DNA of 64,000 bases from Anaerolineae bacterium. GTDB lineage: Bacteria > Chloroflexota > Anaerolineae > 4572-78 > J111. Within the stretch, counting starts at the first letter, position 1. Each line of letters starts with the position of its first letter. Location of the stretch: positions 183,966 to 247,965 of the forward strand of contig JAKLJP010000008.1 in the NCBI GenBank assembly GCA_023151115.1, read 5' to 3'. The position numbers and the translations under genes are program-made. This document shows positions 33,635-43,052 of the stretch, one piece after another. Under the pieces are notes generated by a model that worked only from the letters and a program-made list of their open reading frames with translations, had not been told where the DNA came from and did no database searches.

Positions 33635-36037
33635 TCAGGGTTTTCTAATCACTAAATCATCAAACTCCACGGTGGCCGATTTTTCCCCTTCGGCCATGTC
33701 CACCACCAGGGCAATCTGGCCGGTGGATATGGTATCGTCTTCCAGCGTGGTCAACTGCACATCATTGACAAAGAAAGTCAAAGTGCTGCCTTTGGCGCTG
33801 ATGATTAGCCGGTTGGTTTCGCCGGGTTTAATGGCCGAACTGCTTGACCAGTCTTTGAGCCTTTTCCATTCTTCATCATATAATAGAACGGCATACAAAC
33901 GGTCATTGCCAATTTCAAAGACATAAACATTGCCATCGTCATCCAGGCGGAAGGCTATGCCATAACTATAGTGAGTTTCCGTATCGCGGGGGGTGGCGTC
34001 TACCGTCAGGATAAAATCCGAAAAATCGCGGTTGGGTAATGCTTTTTCCACATAGGGCAGCTTTTCCGGCTTGGAGGTGACGCTCAAAACGTAGCGACCA
34101 TTTTCAATTGTTACTTCATTTTGGCTGTATTCATCCTCAAATTCGCCCGTCGCCCAACCTCTAGCATCTGAGTCGAAGGTGTCTTCAAAGAGGACGGAGC
34201 CGCCATTATCCCCCAGCGAGGCCAATTCGTCGGCGCTGATGGCCCGGATAACCAGATTATCGAAGTCTACGGTCACTTTGTCGCCTTTGTCATACAGGTC
34301 CATGGCCACACCAATTGCCCCCGTATCAAGGGTGTCATCTTCAACCGCAGCCACTTCATGCCCGTTGATATAAAATGTAAGCGAGGGTCCCACCGCTTTT
34401 ACCGCCAGTTGGTTGGTACTCCCTCGGTTAATGGCCGGGGATTCGGTCCAGTCAACCAGGGTTTCCCACTCCTCGTTGTAGCGCAAATTGACGCTAAAGA
34501 AACCATCGGCAGATATTTCAAAGGCGTAGTACTCAGCATCGTCCACGTTCTCGCGGAAGGTGATGCCGTAAGCAAAGGTGTCGGCCACTTGCTGCTCTAC
34601 CGGCATGGCTTCCACCGAAAAGACAAAGTTGTCGTAATCAACCTCGGTCAGATCGTTCCAAACAAAGACGCCCTGTTTGGCCTCCTGGGTCATGCGGTAG
34701 CGCCCATCCACAAATTCGGTATTGGTAATACCGTATTCGTCGCTCTGTTCGCCGGTCGGCCAATCGTTGGTGTTGGAACTGAAATCATCTTCAAACAGAA
34801 TTTCTTCATTTAGCCCCGGAATATCGGCCAGGTTGATAGGTTCCAGGGTTGGCAAGGTGTTCTCAGTGGGGGTGGGGTCAGGCTCACTTTCTTCAGGCGT
34901 TGGGGTTGGCTCAGGGGCTTCAGGTGTAGCGGTGGGGGTGGCGGTTTTATCAATGCCAATGGCAACAGCCGTCGGACTGCCGGCAGCGGGTGTGCCCCCT
35001 CGATTATCGCCCGATGAGGCCATCAACCCAAAAAGTAACAGCCCACCCCCCAAGACACACAGGAGGGCAATCGCAATGCCGCCGCCAATCAGCCAGGGAC
35101 CGATTTTACTGCCCGATTTTGGCGCAGCAGGAGCCGGGGCGGCCACGCTTTGGGTTTTGGTTGTGGTTGAAACAGGTATATTGGCCGTTTTAACGCCACT
35201 TTCAATCTCTCGCAGGGCCAGTTGCAGCGCTCGTTGAAATTCGCCCGCAGTCTGGTAACGCTCGCCGGGGTCTTTGGCCATAGCCTTGACCACAACCCGT
35301 TCCAGAGGATCCGGGATATCGGGCTTGATCACCCGTGGTGAGGTCAACGGTTCGGTTACGTGTTTGAGTACCAGAGCCACCGGCGTTTCAGCCTGATACG
35401 GCTGCTGGCCGGTCAACAATTCATACAGCACGACCCCCAAGGAGTAGATGTCGGTGCGGCCATCAATATGTTCTCCTTTGGCTTGTTCGGGTGACATGTA
35501 AGCGGGTGTGCCCAGCACGCTGCCGGCCCCGGTCAATTGGGTAGCGCTGGAGCCGGCCATCATTTTGGCAATGCCAAAATCGGTTAACAGGGCTTCACCG
35601 TTGTTATCAATTAAGATATTGCTTGGCTTAATATCACGGTGGACCACGCCTTGTTTATGGGCATAATCTAGGGCGCTGGCCACATCACCAATCAGAGTCA
35701 CAATCCGTTCAGGCGCAAGCGGCTGGCCCATGAACTTTGAAAGCGTACCCCATTTAATGTAACGCATGACCATGTAGGTTAAGCCATCTTGCGTGCCAAA
35801 ATCATAAACCGGCAGAATATGGGGATGTTCCAGGGCGGCGATAGCTTTGGCCTCCTGTTCAAACCGCTTCAAAAAGTTGGGGTCCTGGGCATACTGGCTG
35901 GGTAGAATTTTTACGGCAACGTGGCGATTGATCGAAGGCTGATAAGCCTTGTAGACCGTCGCCATGCCACCCTGGCCAATCTGCTCTTCAATTTGATACT
36001 GGCCGATCTGTTTGCCGATTATATTTGAGTCAGACAT
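33635..36037 (-). CDS. PknB-like receptor Ser/Thr kinase with two LamG-like sensor domains
   Basis: An 800-residue kinase. The cytoplasmic catalytic domain (residues about 10-275) is complete: GQGGMATVYKAYQ, VAVKIL, HRDIKPSNILID, DFGIAK and GTPAYMSPEQ. A membrane helix (WLIGGGIAIALLCVLGGGLLLFGLM) and a Thr/Pro/Glu linker lead to two tandem beta-sandwich domains of about 180 residues (ILFEDDFSSNTNDWPTGEQ... and VLFEDTFDSDARGWATGEF...), each ending in VDFDNLVIRA or VEFDDLVIRK. These laminin-G or DUF1080-like folds often bind sugars. The ATG at 36037 was chosen, as upstream codons come from repeat words. A glycan signal is likely but unproven. Confidence 0.9.
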   Translation of the reverse strand: MSDSNIIGKQIGQYQIEEQIGQGGMATVYKAYQPSINRHVAVKILPSQYAQDPNFLKRFEQEAKAIAALEHPHILPVYDFGTQDGLTYMVMRYIKWGTLSKFMGQPLAPERIVTLIGDVASALDYAHKQGVVHRDIKPSNILIDNNGEALLTDFGIAKMMAGSSATQLTGAGSVLGTPAYMSPEQAKGEHIDGRTDIYSLGVVLYELLTGQQPYQAETPVALVLKHVTEPLTSPRVIKPDIPDPLERVVVKAMAKDPGERYQTAGEFQRALQLALREIESGVKTANIPVSTTTKTQSVAAPAPAAPKSGSKIGPWLIGGGIAIALLCVLGGGLLLFGLMASSGDNRGGTPAAGSPTAVAIGIDKTATPTATPEAPEPTPTPEESEPDPTPTENTLPTLEPINLADIPGLNEEILFEDDFSSNTNDWPTGEQSDEYGITNTEFVDGRYRMTQEAKQGVFVWNDLTEVDYDNFVFSVEAMPVEQQVADTFAYGITFRENVDDAEYYAFEISADGFFSVNLRYNEEWETLVDWTESPAINRGSTNQLAVKAVGPSLTFYINGHEVAAVEDDTLDTGAIGVAMDLYDKGDKVTVDFDNLVIRAISADELASLGDNGGSVLFEDTFDSDARGWATGEFEDEYSQNEVTIENGRYVLSVTSKPEKLPYVEKALPNRDFSDFILTVDATPRDTETHYSYGIAFRLDDDGNVYVFEIGNDRLYAVLLYDEEWKRLKDWSSSSAIKPGETNRLIISAKGSTLTFFVNDVQLTTLEDDTISTGQIALVVDMAEGEKSATVEFDDLVIRKP

Positions 36038-36048
36038 ATCTTTCTCCG

Positions 36049-36147
36049 CGAAACGTGAAGCGTGAAACGTGAAAAATCTTTTTGACTTGGGTAATGCGTG
36101 ATAGGTGATGCGTAATAATTTCACGCATCACCTATCACGTATCACGT
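36049..36147. repeat. Word-built hairpins between kinase and phosphatase genes
   Basis: ACGTGAAGCGTGAAACGTGAAA words are followed by GCGTGATAGGTGATGCGT (36096-36113) and its exact mirror ACGCATCACCTATCAC (36123-36138) plus one extra CGTATCACG word. The same words occur at 20129-20170. Confidence 0.7.
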
Positions 36148-36148
36148 T

Positions 36149-36946
36149 TTACTGTTCATCATTTAATATCCGTAATACTTCCGGCAGCAGGGTTTGGCTG
36201 GTAGCCATGCCCTCGCCGCCGTAAACAGTAGTGCGGCCATGCCAATCGCCAAAATAGCCGCCGGCCTCGGCCAGAATAGGGGGGAAAGGACCGCCATCCC
36301 AGGGATGGATCACTGGGTCGAGCATGACCTCAACCCGGCCAGTAGCGACCAGGGCATAACCGTAGGCATCGCACCAGCCGGCCCGAAATCCGGCCGTTTG
36401 CTTGAGCCGTTCCCAGGCTGCTGCTTTGCCGTGTTTGTCAAACGAGGCCGCATCATAATGGGTAACAATGGCCTGGCTTAGCTGCTCAACGGGCGAGACT
36501 CTGGCCCGGCGGCCATTCCACCAGCAGCCTTCGCCGGTGGCGGCGGCTACCATCTCGCCTAGGGCCGGAAAGTGGGCCACCCCCACCTGGCATTGACCGT
36601 CAATTTCCAGGCCGATCAGAATACCATACAGCGGTATACCGCGCACAAAAGAGCGGGTGCCGTCAATGGGGTCAATCAGCCAGCGGTGGCTGGAGCCGGC
36701 GGTATTTTCCTGGTTGCCAAACTCCTCGCCAATAATGGCGTGGCCGGGGTAATGTTTTTCAATCCGGCTGCGAATCAGTTTTTCGGCTTCCCGGTCGGCT
36801 ACTGTTACCGGGGACTCATCGGCTTTAAAGTCGGGGCGCAGGCCGGTTTGAAAATAGCCCAGGGTCAATTGGCCGGCCTGCCAGGCCGTTTCGATGGTAA
36901 AATCAAGATAAGCGCGGAGGGATTGGGTCAAGGGTAAACTCCTCAT
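36149..36946 (-). CDS. Inositol-monophosphatase-like phosphatase, HisN type
   Basis: A 265-residue Mg2+-dependent phosphatase. Metal motifs are complete: IIGEEFGNQ (Glu), WLIDPIDGTRSFVRGIPLYG (DPIDGT) and HPWDGGPFPPILAEAGG (WDxxP-like). HisN-type enzymes remove phosphate from histidinol phosphate, and the R-S-F-V-R after DGT fits that group, but inositol or other sugar phosphates are possible. No histidine genes are nearby. The given start is an ATG at 36946. A TTG five codons later (36931) has the strong site GAGGAG seven bases upstream and may be the true start. Confidence 0.85.
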   Translation of the reverse strand: MRSLPLTQSLRAYLDFTIETAWQAGQLTLGYFQTGLRPDFKADESPVTVADREAEKLIRSRIEKHYPGHAIIGEEFGNQENTAGSSHRWLIDPIDGTRSFVRGIPLYGILIGLEIDGQCQVGVAHFPALGEMVAAATGEGCWWNGRRARVSPVEQLSQAIVTHYDAASFDKHGKAAAWERLKQTAGFRAGWCDAYGYALVATGRVEVMLDPVIHPWDGGPFPPILAEAGGYFGDWHGRTTVYGGEGMATSQTLLPEVLRILNDEQ

Positions 36947-37215
36947 TTGAAAATACGACCGGGGACCGGGGACGGGAAACCGACTACACGCCAAGCGAGC
37001 AAACATTCGGTCCTCGGTCTCTGGTCTCCGGTCAGCACCGGCAAAAGATTTTCGTTCTTAATGGAAATAAAAATGCTATGCTACATAGCATAGCATAAAA
37101 CAGCTTGATTGACTACTTACGATTGTAGGGATAAAGTAAGGGGCCGGGGATAGGGGTCAGAGGTTAGGGGCGGAGGAAGAGGGTTTAATTTATCCCTGCA
37201 ACCCTGCTATCCTGT
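36947..37215. other. Spacer with word-built hairpins
   Basis: ACCGGGGACCGGGGAC (36959-36974) is mirrored by GTCCTCGGTCTCTGGTCTCCGGTC (37011-37034). A second word run, GGGGCCGGGGATAGGGG, begins at 37140. A short palindrome CTATGCTACATAGCATAGC lies at 37076-37094. No gene was seen. Confidence 0.5.
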
Positions 37216-37437
37216 TCAAAACGGATAAACCCCATATTTTTCATTGGCGGCGGTCTGGTCAACGGCCCATTCTTTGAGGTAGGCTTCGGCCTGGGTCTTG
37301 GCCTGGGCTTCGGCTTCGGCTTTGCTGGGCGCTTTGATAGTCATCTCCCATTCCTGGCCGTTCCATTCAAAAAAGGCCTGGGCGATATATTCGCCGGCAA
37401 CTTCTTGCTCGTTGACAAATATTTCGGTCAGTTTCAC
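37216..37437 (-). CDS. Small hypothetical protein
   Basis: A 73-residue protein of unknown function: a beta hairpin start (LTEIFVNEQEVAGEYIAQAFFEWNGQEWEMTIKA) and an Ala/Glu/Gln-rich helix (SKAEAEAQAKTQAEAYLKEW). No signal peptide or cysteine. The start is a GTG with an ideal GGAGGA eight bases upstream, which is the main evidence that it is real. Single gene between word-built hairpins. Confidence 0.6.
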   Translation of the reverse strand: MKLTEIFVNEQEVAGEYIAQAFFEWNGQEWEMTIKAPSKAEAEAQAKTQAEAYLKEWAVDQTAANEKYGVYPF

Positions 37438-37645
37438 GCCTGTTATCCTCCGGTGCGGTTAATTCTTTAACATTACGCCGGAGATTTTACCATAGCTTCA
37501 GAATAACCGCCAAGACACCAAGAACGCCAAGATAAATTTTAGAAACCTTGGCGGTTCAGCTTCCTTGGACAATCCGAAATTCTTCATCTGTGAGGTGATA
37601 TAGCTGGTACACCAGCCGATCAATCTGCCGGTCCGTGGCTGCGAT

Positions 37646-38178
37646 TTGGCCGCCGCCAGATGTTGGGGCGGTATCACAAATTTTGTGTTAAACCCCGATT
37701 CCCTTGAGGGAGACGGGCAATTTACACAACTTTCGACAAACCGCCGGGTCGAGGCAGCTTGTTCCGAAGAGATTGAAATTCAGAGCGCCTCCAGTTCGCT
37801 TCACATTTCAACAGTACTGCGTTTGCGCCGCTACGTCAACATGCCCCAGCGGTGGGCGCGCTGGAGTAAACGGGCCGTCTTGCAGCGGGACAAATACACC
37901 TGCGCCTATTGTGGGCTTCGGCCCAGCGATTTGCAGCGAGGGGAGATAGTTACCCGGCGGAGTTTTACCATTGACCACATTCTACCGGCAAGCCGGGGGG
38001 CAAAAACAGTTGGGGTAATACGGTTTGCGCTTGCGCCCCTTGCAATCAACGCAAAGGCAGCCGCACGCCCCACGAAGCCAATATGAAACTGCTGTGGGAA
38101 CCCAAGACGCCGCGCGTCAATTACCTGATAGCCTCGGGGGAAACGCCTTCAACCTGGAAGATTTATTTGGAGATATAA
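37646..38178 (+). pseudogene. HNH endonuclease, frameshifted and probably 5' truncated
   Basis: The frame from 37646 reads into an HNH protein (ISTVLRLRRYVNMPQRWARWSKRAVLQRDKYTCAYCG, then FTIDHILPASRG). It loses frame at a run of six Gs (37995-38000). One more G would restore GGKNSWGNTVCACAPCNQRKGSRTP, with the second CxxC pair, to the stop at 38178. The family's usual N-terminal LVLNASYEPLNV-like strand is not found, and the first residues look like repeat or foreign sequence. So the gene is likely dead, or a homopolymer error hides a functional C-terminus. The HNH fold cuts DNA using metal held by the histidine pair. Confidence 0.75.
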
Positions 38179-38211
38179 ATGTCCAGAAAAAATTTCTTCT
38201 CAACATCAGGG

Positions 38212-38292
38212 TAGCAGATCGCAAGGTGGCAAGGTCGCAAAGTAGCAGTAGTATTATACCCTTTTTGCTACTCTGTTACCTGTTTCAACGGT
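38212..38292. repeat. Word-built hairpin after the HNH remnant
   Basis: GGTAGCAGATCGCAAGGTGGCAAGG with GCAAAGTAGCAG words is mirrored by GCTACTCTGTTACC. Same style as the other word hairpins; limits approximate. Confidence 0.45.
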
Positions 38293-38332
38293 AAAAGTTT
38301 TCTGGAGGACTATATAACCCGCTCAGCCAGAG

Positions 38333-39481
38333 TCACGCCGCCATCTTGATAGACCGGTAGGCTGGCCCACGGCTCTCAATCAGAGCGGTATAATCAGCCA
38401 GCAGGCCATCCAGCACAGCCGCCCAACTTTGAGGTTGCACTCGCGCCCGTCCGCTCGATCCTAGCTGGCGGGCATACTTTTCGTCAGCCAGCAGCCGGCT
38501 GACGGCGGCAATGAGAGCTTCCTGAGACTCAGGCTCAAAAAGCAGCCCGGTTTCACCCTCCACAACATGATCCAGTACCCCGCCGGCTCGGGCCGCCACA
38601 ACCGGCAGCCCCGACGCCATGGCCTCCAGGACCACATTGCCCAACGTTTCGTTGGCCGCCGGAAAGACAAACATATCGGCCGCTGCATAAGCCCGCGCCA
38701 ATTCATCCCCCTGTAAATAGCCGGTGAAAACGGTGGGAGTCTCGGCAAAAAGGCGTTCCAATTCAGGGCGAGCCGGCCCATCGCCGACAATAGCCAGGCG
38801 CACCTGGGGTAGGGCCGTCAGCACCGGGCGGAGCCAATCAACCCGTTTTTCAGGCGACAGCCGGCCCACGTACAGCAGCAGGGGCGACTCAGGCTGTCCC
38901 CCACTTAAGCGCAGCCGCCAAGCTTGACTGCGGTGAGTTGGATTGAAACGGCTGGTATCAATCCCCCGGCTCCAAATCCTGGTCCGTTGGATCCCTTGCG
39001 CCTCAAGCTCGATCTGGGTTGTTCTGGAAGGGCACAGGTTCAGGTCGGCCTGATTGTGTAACCAACGTAAATAAGCCCAGAGCGGCTCGCGGAATAAGCC
39101 GAGACCCCATCGGACGGCGAAACCGGGGATATCGGTATGATAGGAGGCCACCACCGGCACTTGGAGCGCGCGGGCCTGGTTCAGTCCGACCACGCCCAGG
39201 GAGAAAGGGTTAAGCACATGGATCAAATCGGGCTGGAAGGCCGCCAGCCGCCGGCTGATATCCACATGAGGTGGCACCAATTTTAGTTCAGGATAGAGCG
39301 GAAAAGGAATTGCCCCCAACCCAATAACCGGGGTTTGGGCATATTTAAGTGGACCCCCTTCTGGGGCAAATAACAGGCTGGCATGGCCTCGAGCGGCCAG
39401 GTGTTGCAGCAGATAGCAAAGGGTATTGACGATACCATCAATCTTGGGTAAAAATGTCTCGGTAAAAAAAGCAATACGCAT
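38333..39481 (-). CDS. GT4 family glycosyltransferase (alpha-mannosyltransferase-like)
   Basis: A 382-residue GT-B retaining enzyme. The N-terminal [32 protein letters not shown] and the C-terminal donor site ([60 protein letters not shown] with E-x7-E) resemble the MgtA/PimB-like GDP-mannose-dependent group. It probably builds a glycolipid or polysaccharide. The ATG at 39481 matches the family start; a longer frame reading to 39598 runs through a family B element and is artificial. Stands alone on the minus strand. Confidence 0.9.
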   Translation of the reverse strand: MRIAFFTETFLPKIDGIVNTLCYLLQHLAARGHASLLFAPEGGPLKYAQTPVIGLGAIPFPLYPELKLVPPHVDISRRLAAFQPDLIHVLNPFSLGVVGLNQARALQVPVVASYHTDIPGFAVRWGLGLFREPLWAYLRWLHNQADLNLCPSRTTQIELEAQGIQRTRIWSRGIDTSRFNPTHRSQAWRLRLSGGQPESPLLLYVGRLSPEKRVDWLRPVLTALPQVRLAIVGDGPARPELERLFAETPTVFTGYLQGDELARAYAAADMFVFPAANETLGNVVLEAMASGLPVVAARAGGVLDHVVEGETGLLFEPESQEALIAAVSRLLADEKYARQLGSSGRARVQPQSWAAVLDGLLADYTALIESRGPAYRSIKMAA

Positions 39482-39512
39482 TTTAGACCTGGCCTGGTGT
39501 ACCAGTGATATT

Positions 39513-39616
39513 GGCTTATGTATAGAACAAGTGCAATTTAGCAGAGGCGGCCCCCACGCTGCCGGGGGCCGGGCGTGGGAGCCCGGCCTGCTTTGCACTA
39601 GTACTTAACATGAGCC
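39513..39616. repeat. Family B miniature element, copy B3 (inverted, diverged)
   Basis: Ends GGCTTATGTATAGAACAAGTGCAA and its mirror TTGCACTAGTACTTAACATGAGCC with a GC-rich core. The 8-bp flanks GTGATATT and CTAATGTT agree at five positions, so the duplication is eroded or coincidental. Confidence 0.75.
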
Positions 39617-39727
39617 CTAATGTTTTCCTTATGTAAGTCTAAGATGCGTAATTTAAGGTGGTTTTAAGTTGAGGTTAAGGGTTGGTTAATCCTGGGTAAA
39701 TCTTATTTAACTTCGAGATGAGAGTAT

Positions 39728-39770
39728 CAGTGGATCCAAATTTCCCGTAGGGTGGCATCCCTATGCCGCC
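39728..39770. repeat. Family A half element, copy A3
   Basis: The first 43 bp are identical to copy A2 (CAGTGGATCCAAATTT and so on to CTATGCCGCC), then homology stops at the centre of the palindrome. The right end is missing, so no duplication can be seen. Confidence 0.75.
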
Positions 39771-39827
39771 GGCCCAGGACCTGCTGCAATCCTTCGGTAT
39801 GGGTTCTCGAGCGGTCATTGTTTCACC

Positions 39828-42800
39828 TCACCATTCGTCATTTGGGCTATTGTTTATCTCCTTTAGTTCAGTAACCTCCGCGACAACATCCAGCAAGGTG
39901 CGGTTTTCAGCATAAAGTTGGGCTGCGGCCAGGAGGTCTGCCCCGGCCTCAGGGCGATATCCCTCCAGAAGTTGCTGGGCTTCAGCCTGCGTAGCCTGAT
40001 CGGTAGCCCGGTGCTGCCCGACAAAGGCTAAGAGCTTTAAGCCGTCTTCGGGCCGGCTGCTGTGGAGCCAAAGCTCGCCAATCGCCTTCAGAATCGAAAG
40101 CATGAGCGGTACAAACTGCATCTCTGCCGCCAGTTGCAGCGCCTGGTGAAGTTGTTGTTGCGCCCGTGGCACGTCGCCCTGCCGGCTGGCCGCCGTGCCC
40201 AGCCCCAGGTAGGCTCGCGCCAGGCCGCCTTTATCGAAAATGTTTTGATAAACGTCCAAGCTCTGCTGGTAAAGCTGCCAGGCGCGCTCATACTGCTTTT
40301 GCTGTAGCGCAATCTTCCCCAGGAGATTAAACGCCACCGCCATCCCTTCAGGATCGTTAAATTCTTGACGCAGTCGGTAGCTGGTATCAATATGATGTTG
40401 GGCCACGCTCACCTCGCCCAGGGCCAGGGCGCTTTCGCCCATGAGATTGAGGCAGTAGGCCATAAACCAGCGGTCATTCCGCTGTTGGGCCAGGGTATAG
40501 GCTTGTTGGGCATACTGCCGGGCTGGATGGTAATGGCCCTGGCCAAAGGCGGCGCTGGCCAGGGCGTAATAGGCCATGCAAAGATTTGGCTGATGCCGGT
40601 AGGTCTCGCTTTCCCACAGCGCCTGCTCCCCGTACTGAAGCGCGCTGGCGTAATCACCCCGAATGGTGGCAATCAGGCTCAAGGGTAAGGCAGGATGCGT
40701 GCCGAATCCAGATATAGCCGGAATACCGAGCTGCCGGTACAGTTCGCTGCATTGTTGCAGCACCGCCCCGGCCTGGTCCAACCGGCCCAGGCGGATGAGC
40801 ATCCAGCCCCACCAGATAAGCACATGCACCAGAGTCAGCTTGATAGGCTCAGTTGCCTCGACGCCGGTTAGCCGCCGGTAGGCTTCTTCCCAGGCTGCTG
40901 CGCCTTCCAGATAGCGGCTTTGAAATTGAAAAAATCCCTGGAGGGGCCCGATCAACTTTTTAATTTCGGCGAGTTTGAATGCCTTGAGCGCCCATTGCCA
41001 AGCAGCCCAAACGTTATCATACTCGGCCGCGATTGCGGCCACGGTCTGGTGTTGTTGGCCCCTCAGCAGGACCGCTACATACTGCTGGAGGAAATCGGCG
41101 TAGTAGGTGCAGTGCGCCTCATAGGTTTGGGTGACGCGTTCCGGCGCCTCAGCCAGCCGCTCGGCGGCATACTGCCGCAGTAGTTCGTGGATGTGATACC
41201 GCCCGCTTGAGGTTACTTGCAACAACGACTTATCCACAAAGGCAGCCAGCTCTATCAGTGAGGCTCCGGCGACAGCAGAGGCAGCCTTGTGGTCAAATCC
41301 TCCTCGAAAAACCGATAAACGCTGAAATACTTCTCGTTCGTGTACTGCCAGCAATTGCCATGACTGTTCCAGGACCACGCGCATGCTGCGATGGCGGGCG
41401 GGCACGTCCTGGCCCCGGCTGGTGAGAATATCGAGGCCGCGCTCGATTTCAGCCGCGATGGCCTCGACGGGCAGAACCTTGAGCCAGGCGGCGGCTAACT
41501 CGATAGCCAGAGGCATGCCTTCAACCAGGCGGCACAGCCGGACCACAGCGGCTCGCTCGGCGGCCAGGGAGAACTCGACGCGGGCGCGGGCGGCGCTTTG
41601 CACAAAAAGCTGCACCGCATCGTACCGCTCAAGCGAAGCCACGCCGGAGCCAACTTCGGAGGCATTGTCCGCGAAAGAGGGCCGGTCGCTGGGTGGAAAC
41701 GACATCCCCTCCACCGGATGAAACCAGGCTTCGTGCAAATTCACGGCCTCACGAGAGGTCGCCAGAATTTTTATCTGGGGAGCGGCAGCCAGGAGATCGG
41801 CCATGAGACCGGTCACGCCGCCATCACCCTGCTCAGAGAACTCCTCTTTTTCCGCCGGGATCAGCCGTGAGGAGAGTAAATGCTCTAAATCATCCAACAG
41901 CAGCAGCATTTCTTTGTTGTGCAGATAGTCCAGCAACTGCTGTTTGGGCGAAACACTGCCATAAAACGACACGCCAATCGCTTCGGCAATGGCCAGCACC
42001 ACGCCGTTGATTGAACTGACCGCAGCGAGCGGCACAAAATAAATACCGTGCCTAAAAAAAACTTCATCTGAAGCTGAGGCGATGAGCTTTTGGGCTACCT
42101 GTAAGGCTAGCCTGGTTTTGCCCATCCCCCCCGGCCCAACCAGGCTTAATAGGCGGCACTGCCGGTCCATGAGCCGGCGGATAATCTCGGCCAGTTCGCG
42201 TTCCCGTCCGACGAAGAGGGTCGGTTGGGGCGGCAAGTTATAAAGGGGGGCTGGGATGAAAGACGCTCCCCTGCTCCCCTGCTCCCCTGCTCCCCTGCTC
42301 AATTCCCCGGCGCGAATTTGCTCATACAGGGCTATCGTCTCCGCGCCCGGTGCAACGTCGAGTTCATCCGCTAATATCTGGCGGCAGATCTCGAACTGAA
42401 CCAGGGCTGCACTGCGCTGGCCATCACGGGCCAGGAGCAGCATCAAATCGCGGTGCGCCTCCTCGCGCCACGGCTCCAGGGCTAACAAGCGGCGCATGGT
42501 TTCGATGGCCTGGGGTAGGTCGTCCCGTGCGGCCAGGTGATCGGCCAGCAAATGCAGAGCTTGCAACATTCGTTCCCGCAGCCGGGTGCGTTCTACCACC
42601 AGCCACTGCTCAAACTCCGGCGCATCGTGCAGATAGAACCCTTCCAGAAAATCCCCGCGATAAAGGGCGATAATTTGTTTCAATGTATCAATGGCTTGGT
42701 TCTGAAGTGCAGCCGCTACCCCGGCCTCAAAAACGGCCACATCTAACCAGACGGGGCTGTTGGCGTCAAACGTCACCGTCTCCCGGTCAATATCCAGGTG

Positions 42801-43052
42801 GCCGCCTACCAACTGGCGCAGATTGGATAAGGTCATGGTCAGGCTGCGGCGGGCGTGCTGCTCGGCCACCCCACCCCAAAACAACCCGGCCAGCAGTGAG
42901 CGTGGCTGGGCGCGGCCCGTAACCGCCAGATAGTAGAGCAGCGCCCGCGCTTTGCCGGAGCGAAAGCCGGTTACCACTTGCCCGTCCAGCCACACTTCCG
43001 GGCTGCCGAGCAGTTTCAGTTCCAGTTTTCTGCTGCTTTGTTCCCGACTCAT
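39828..43052 (-). CDS. BTAD-type regulator with NB-ARC-like ATPase and TPRs
   Basis: A 1074-residue AfsR-like signalling regulator. The N-terminal OmpR-type winged helix (KLELKLLGSPEVWLDGQVVTGFRSGKARALLYYLAV) and the BTAD helices (residues about 100-245) are followed by a P-loop ATPase (LVGPGGMGKTRLALQVAQ near residue 304, LLLLLDDLEHLL) and an arm domain. Many TPRs then run from about residue 690 (AMAYYALASAAFGQGHYHPARQY, EGMAVAFNLLGKIALQQKQYERAWQLYQQSL). Such proteins switch transcription when the TPR sensor receives a signal and the ATPase opens. The ATG at 43052 starts MSREQSSRKLELKLLG. The linker near residue 255 is encoded by a 10-bp tandem repeat. Confidence 0.88.
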   Translation of the reverse strand: MSREQSSRKLELKLLGSPEVWLDGQVVTGFRSGKARALLYYLAVTGRAQPRSLLAGLFWGGVAEQHARRSLTMTLSNLRQLVGGHLDIDRETVTFDANSPVWLDVAVFEAGVAAALQNQAIDTLKQIIALYRGDFLEGFYLHDAPEFEQWLVVERTRLRERMLQALHLLADHLAARDDLPQAIETMRRLLALEPWREEAHRDLMLLLARDGQRSAALVQFEICRQILADELDVAPGAETIALYEQIRAGELSRGAGEQGSRGASFIPAPLYNLPPQPTLFVGRERELAEIIRRLMDRQCRLLSLVGPGGMGKTRLALQVAQKLIASASDEVFFRHGIYFVPLAAVSSINGVVLAIAEAIGVSFYGSVSPKQQLLDYLHNKEMLLLLDDLEHLLSSRLIPAEKEEFSEQGDGGVTGLMADLLAAAPQIKILATSREAVNLHEAWFHPVEGMSFPPSDRPSFADNASEVGSGVASLERYDAVQLFVQSAARARVEFSLAAERAAVVRLCRLVEGMPLAIELAAAWLKVLPVEAIAAEIERGLDILTSRGQDVPARHRSMRVVLEQSWQLLAVHEREVFQRLSVFRGGFDHKAASAVAGASLIELAAFVDKSLLQVTSSGRYHIHELLRQYAAERLAEAPERVTQTYEAHCTYYADFLQQYVAVLLRGQQHQTVAAIAAEYDNVWAAWQWALKAFKLAEIKKLIGPLQGFFQFQSRYLEGAAAWEEAYRRLTGVEATEPIKLTLVHVLIWWGWMLIRLGRLDQAGAVLQQCSELYRQLGIPAISGFGTHPALPLSLIATIRGDYASALQYGEQALWESETYRHQPNLCMAYYALASAAFGQGHYHPARQYAQQAYTLAQQRNDRWFMAYCLNLMGESALALGEVSVAQHHIDTSYRLRQEFNDPEGMAVAFNLLGKIALQQKQYERAWQLYQQSLDVYQNIFDKGGLARAYLGLGTAASRQGDVPRAQQQLHQALQLAAEMQFVPLMLSILKAIGELWLHSSRPEDGLKLLAFVGQHRATDQATQAEAQQLLEGYRPEAGADLLAAAQLYAENRTLLDVVAEVTELKEINNSPNDEW
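42266..42300. repeat. Tandem 10-bp repeat inside a coding region
   Basis: The unit CTCCCCTGCT occurs three and a half times in a row within the BTAD-regulator gene, in the linker between the BTAD and ATPase parts (encoding roughly LSRGAGEQGSRGAS). The unit length is not a multiple of three, so copy-number change would usually shift the frame. Confidence 0.8.

Noticed and set aside
39482..39598. N-terminal extension of the GT4 glycosyltransferase
   Set aside because: The extension is translated from a family B repeat; the family start motif begins at the ATG at 39481.
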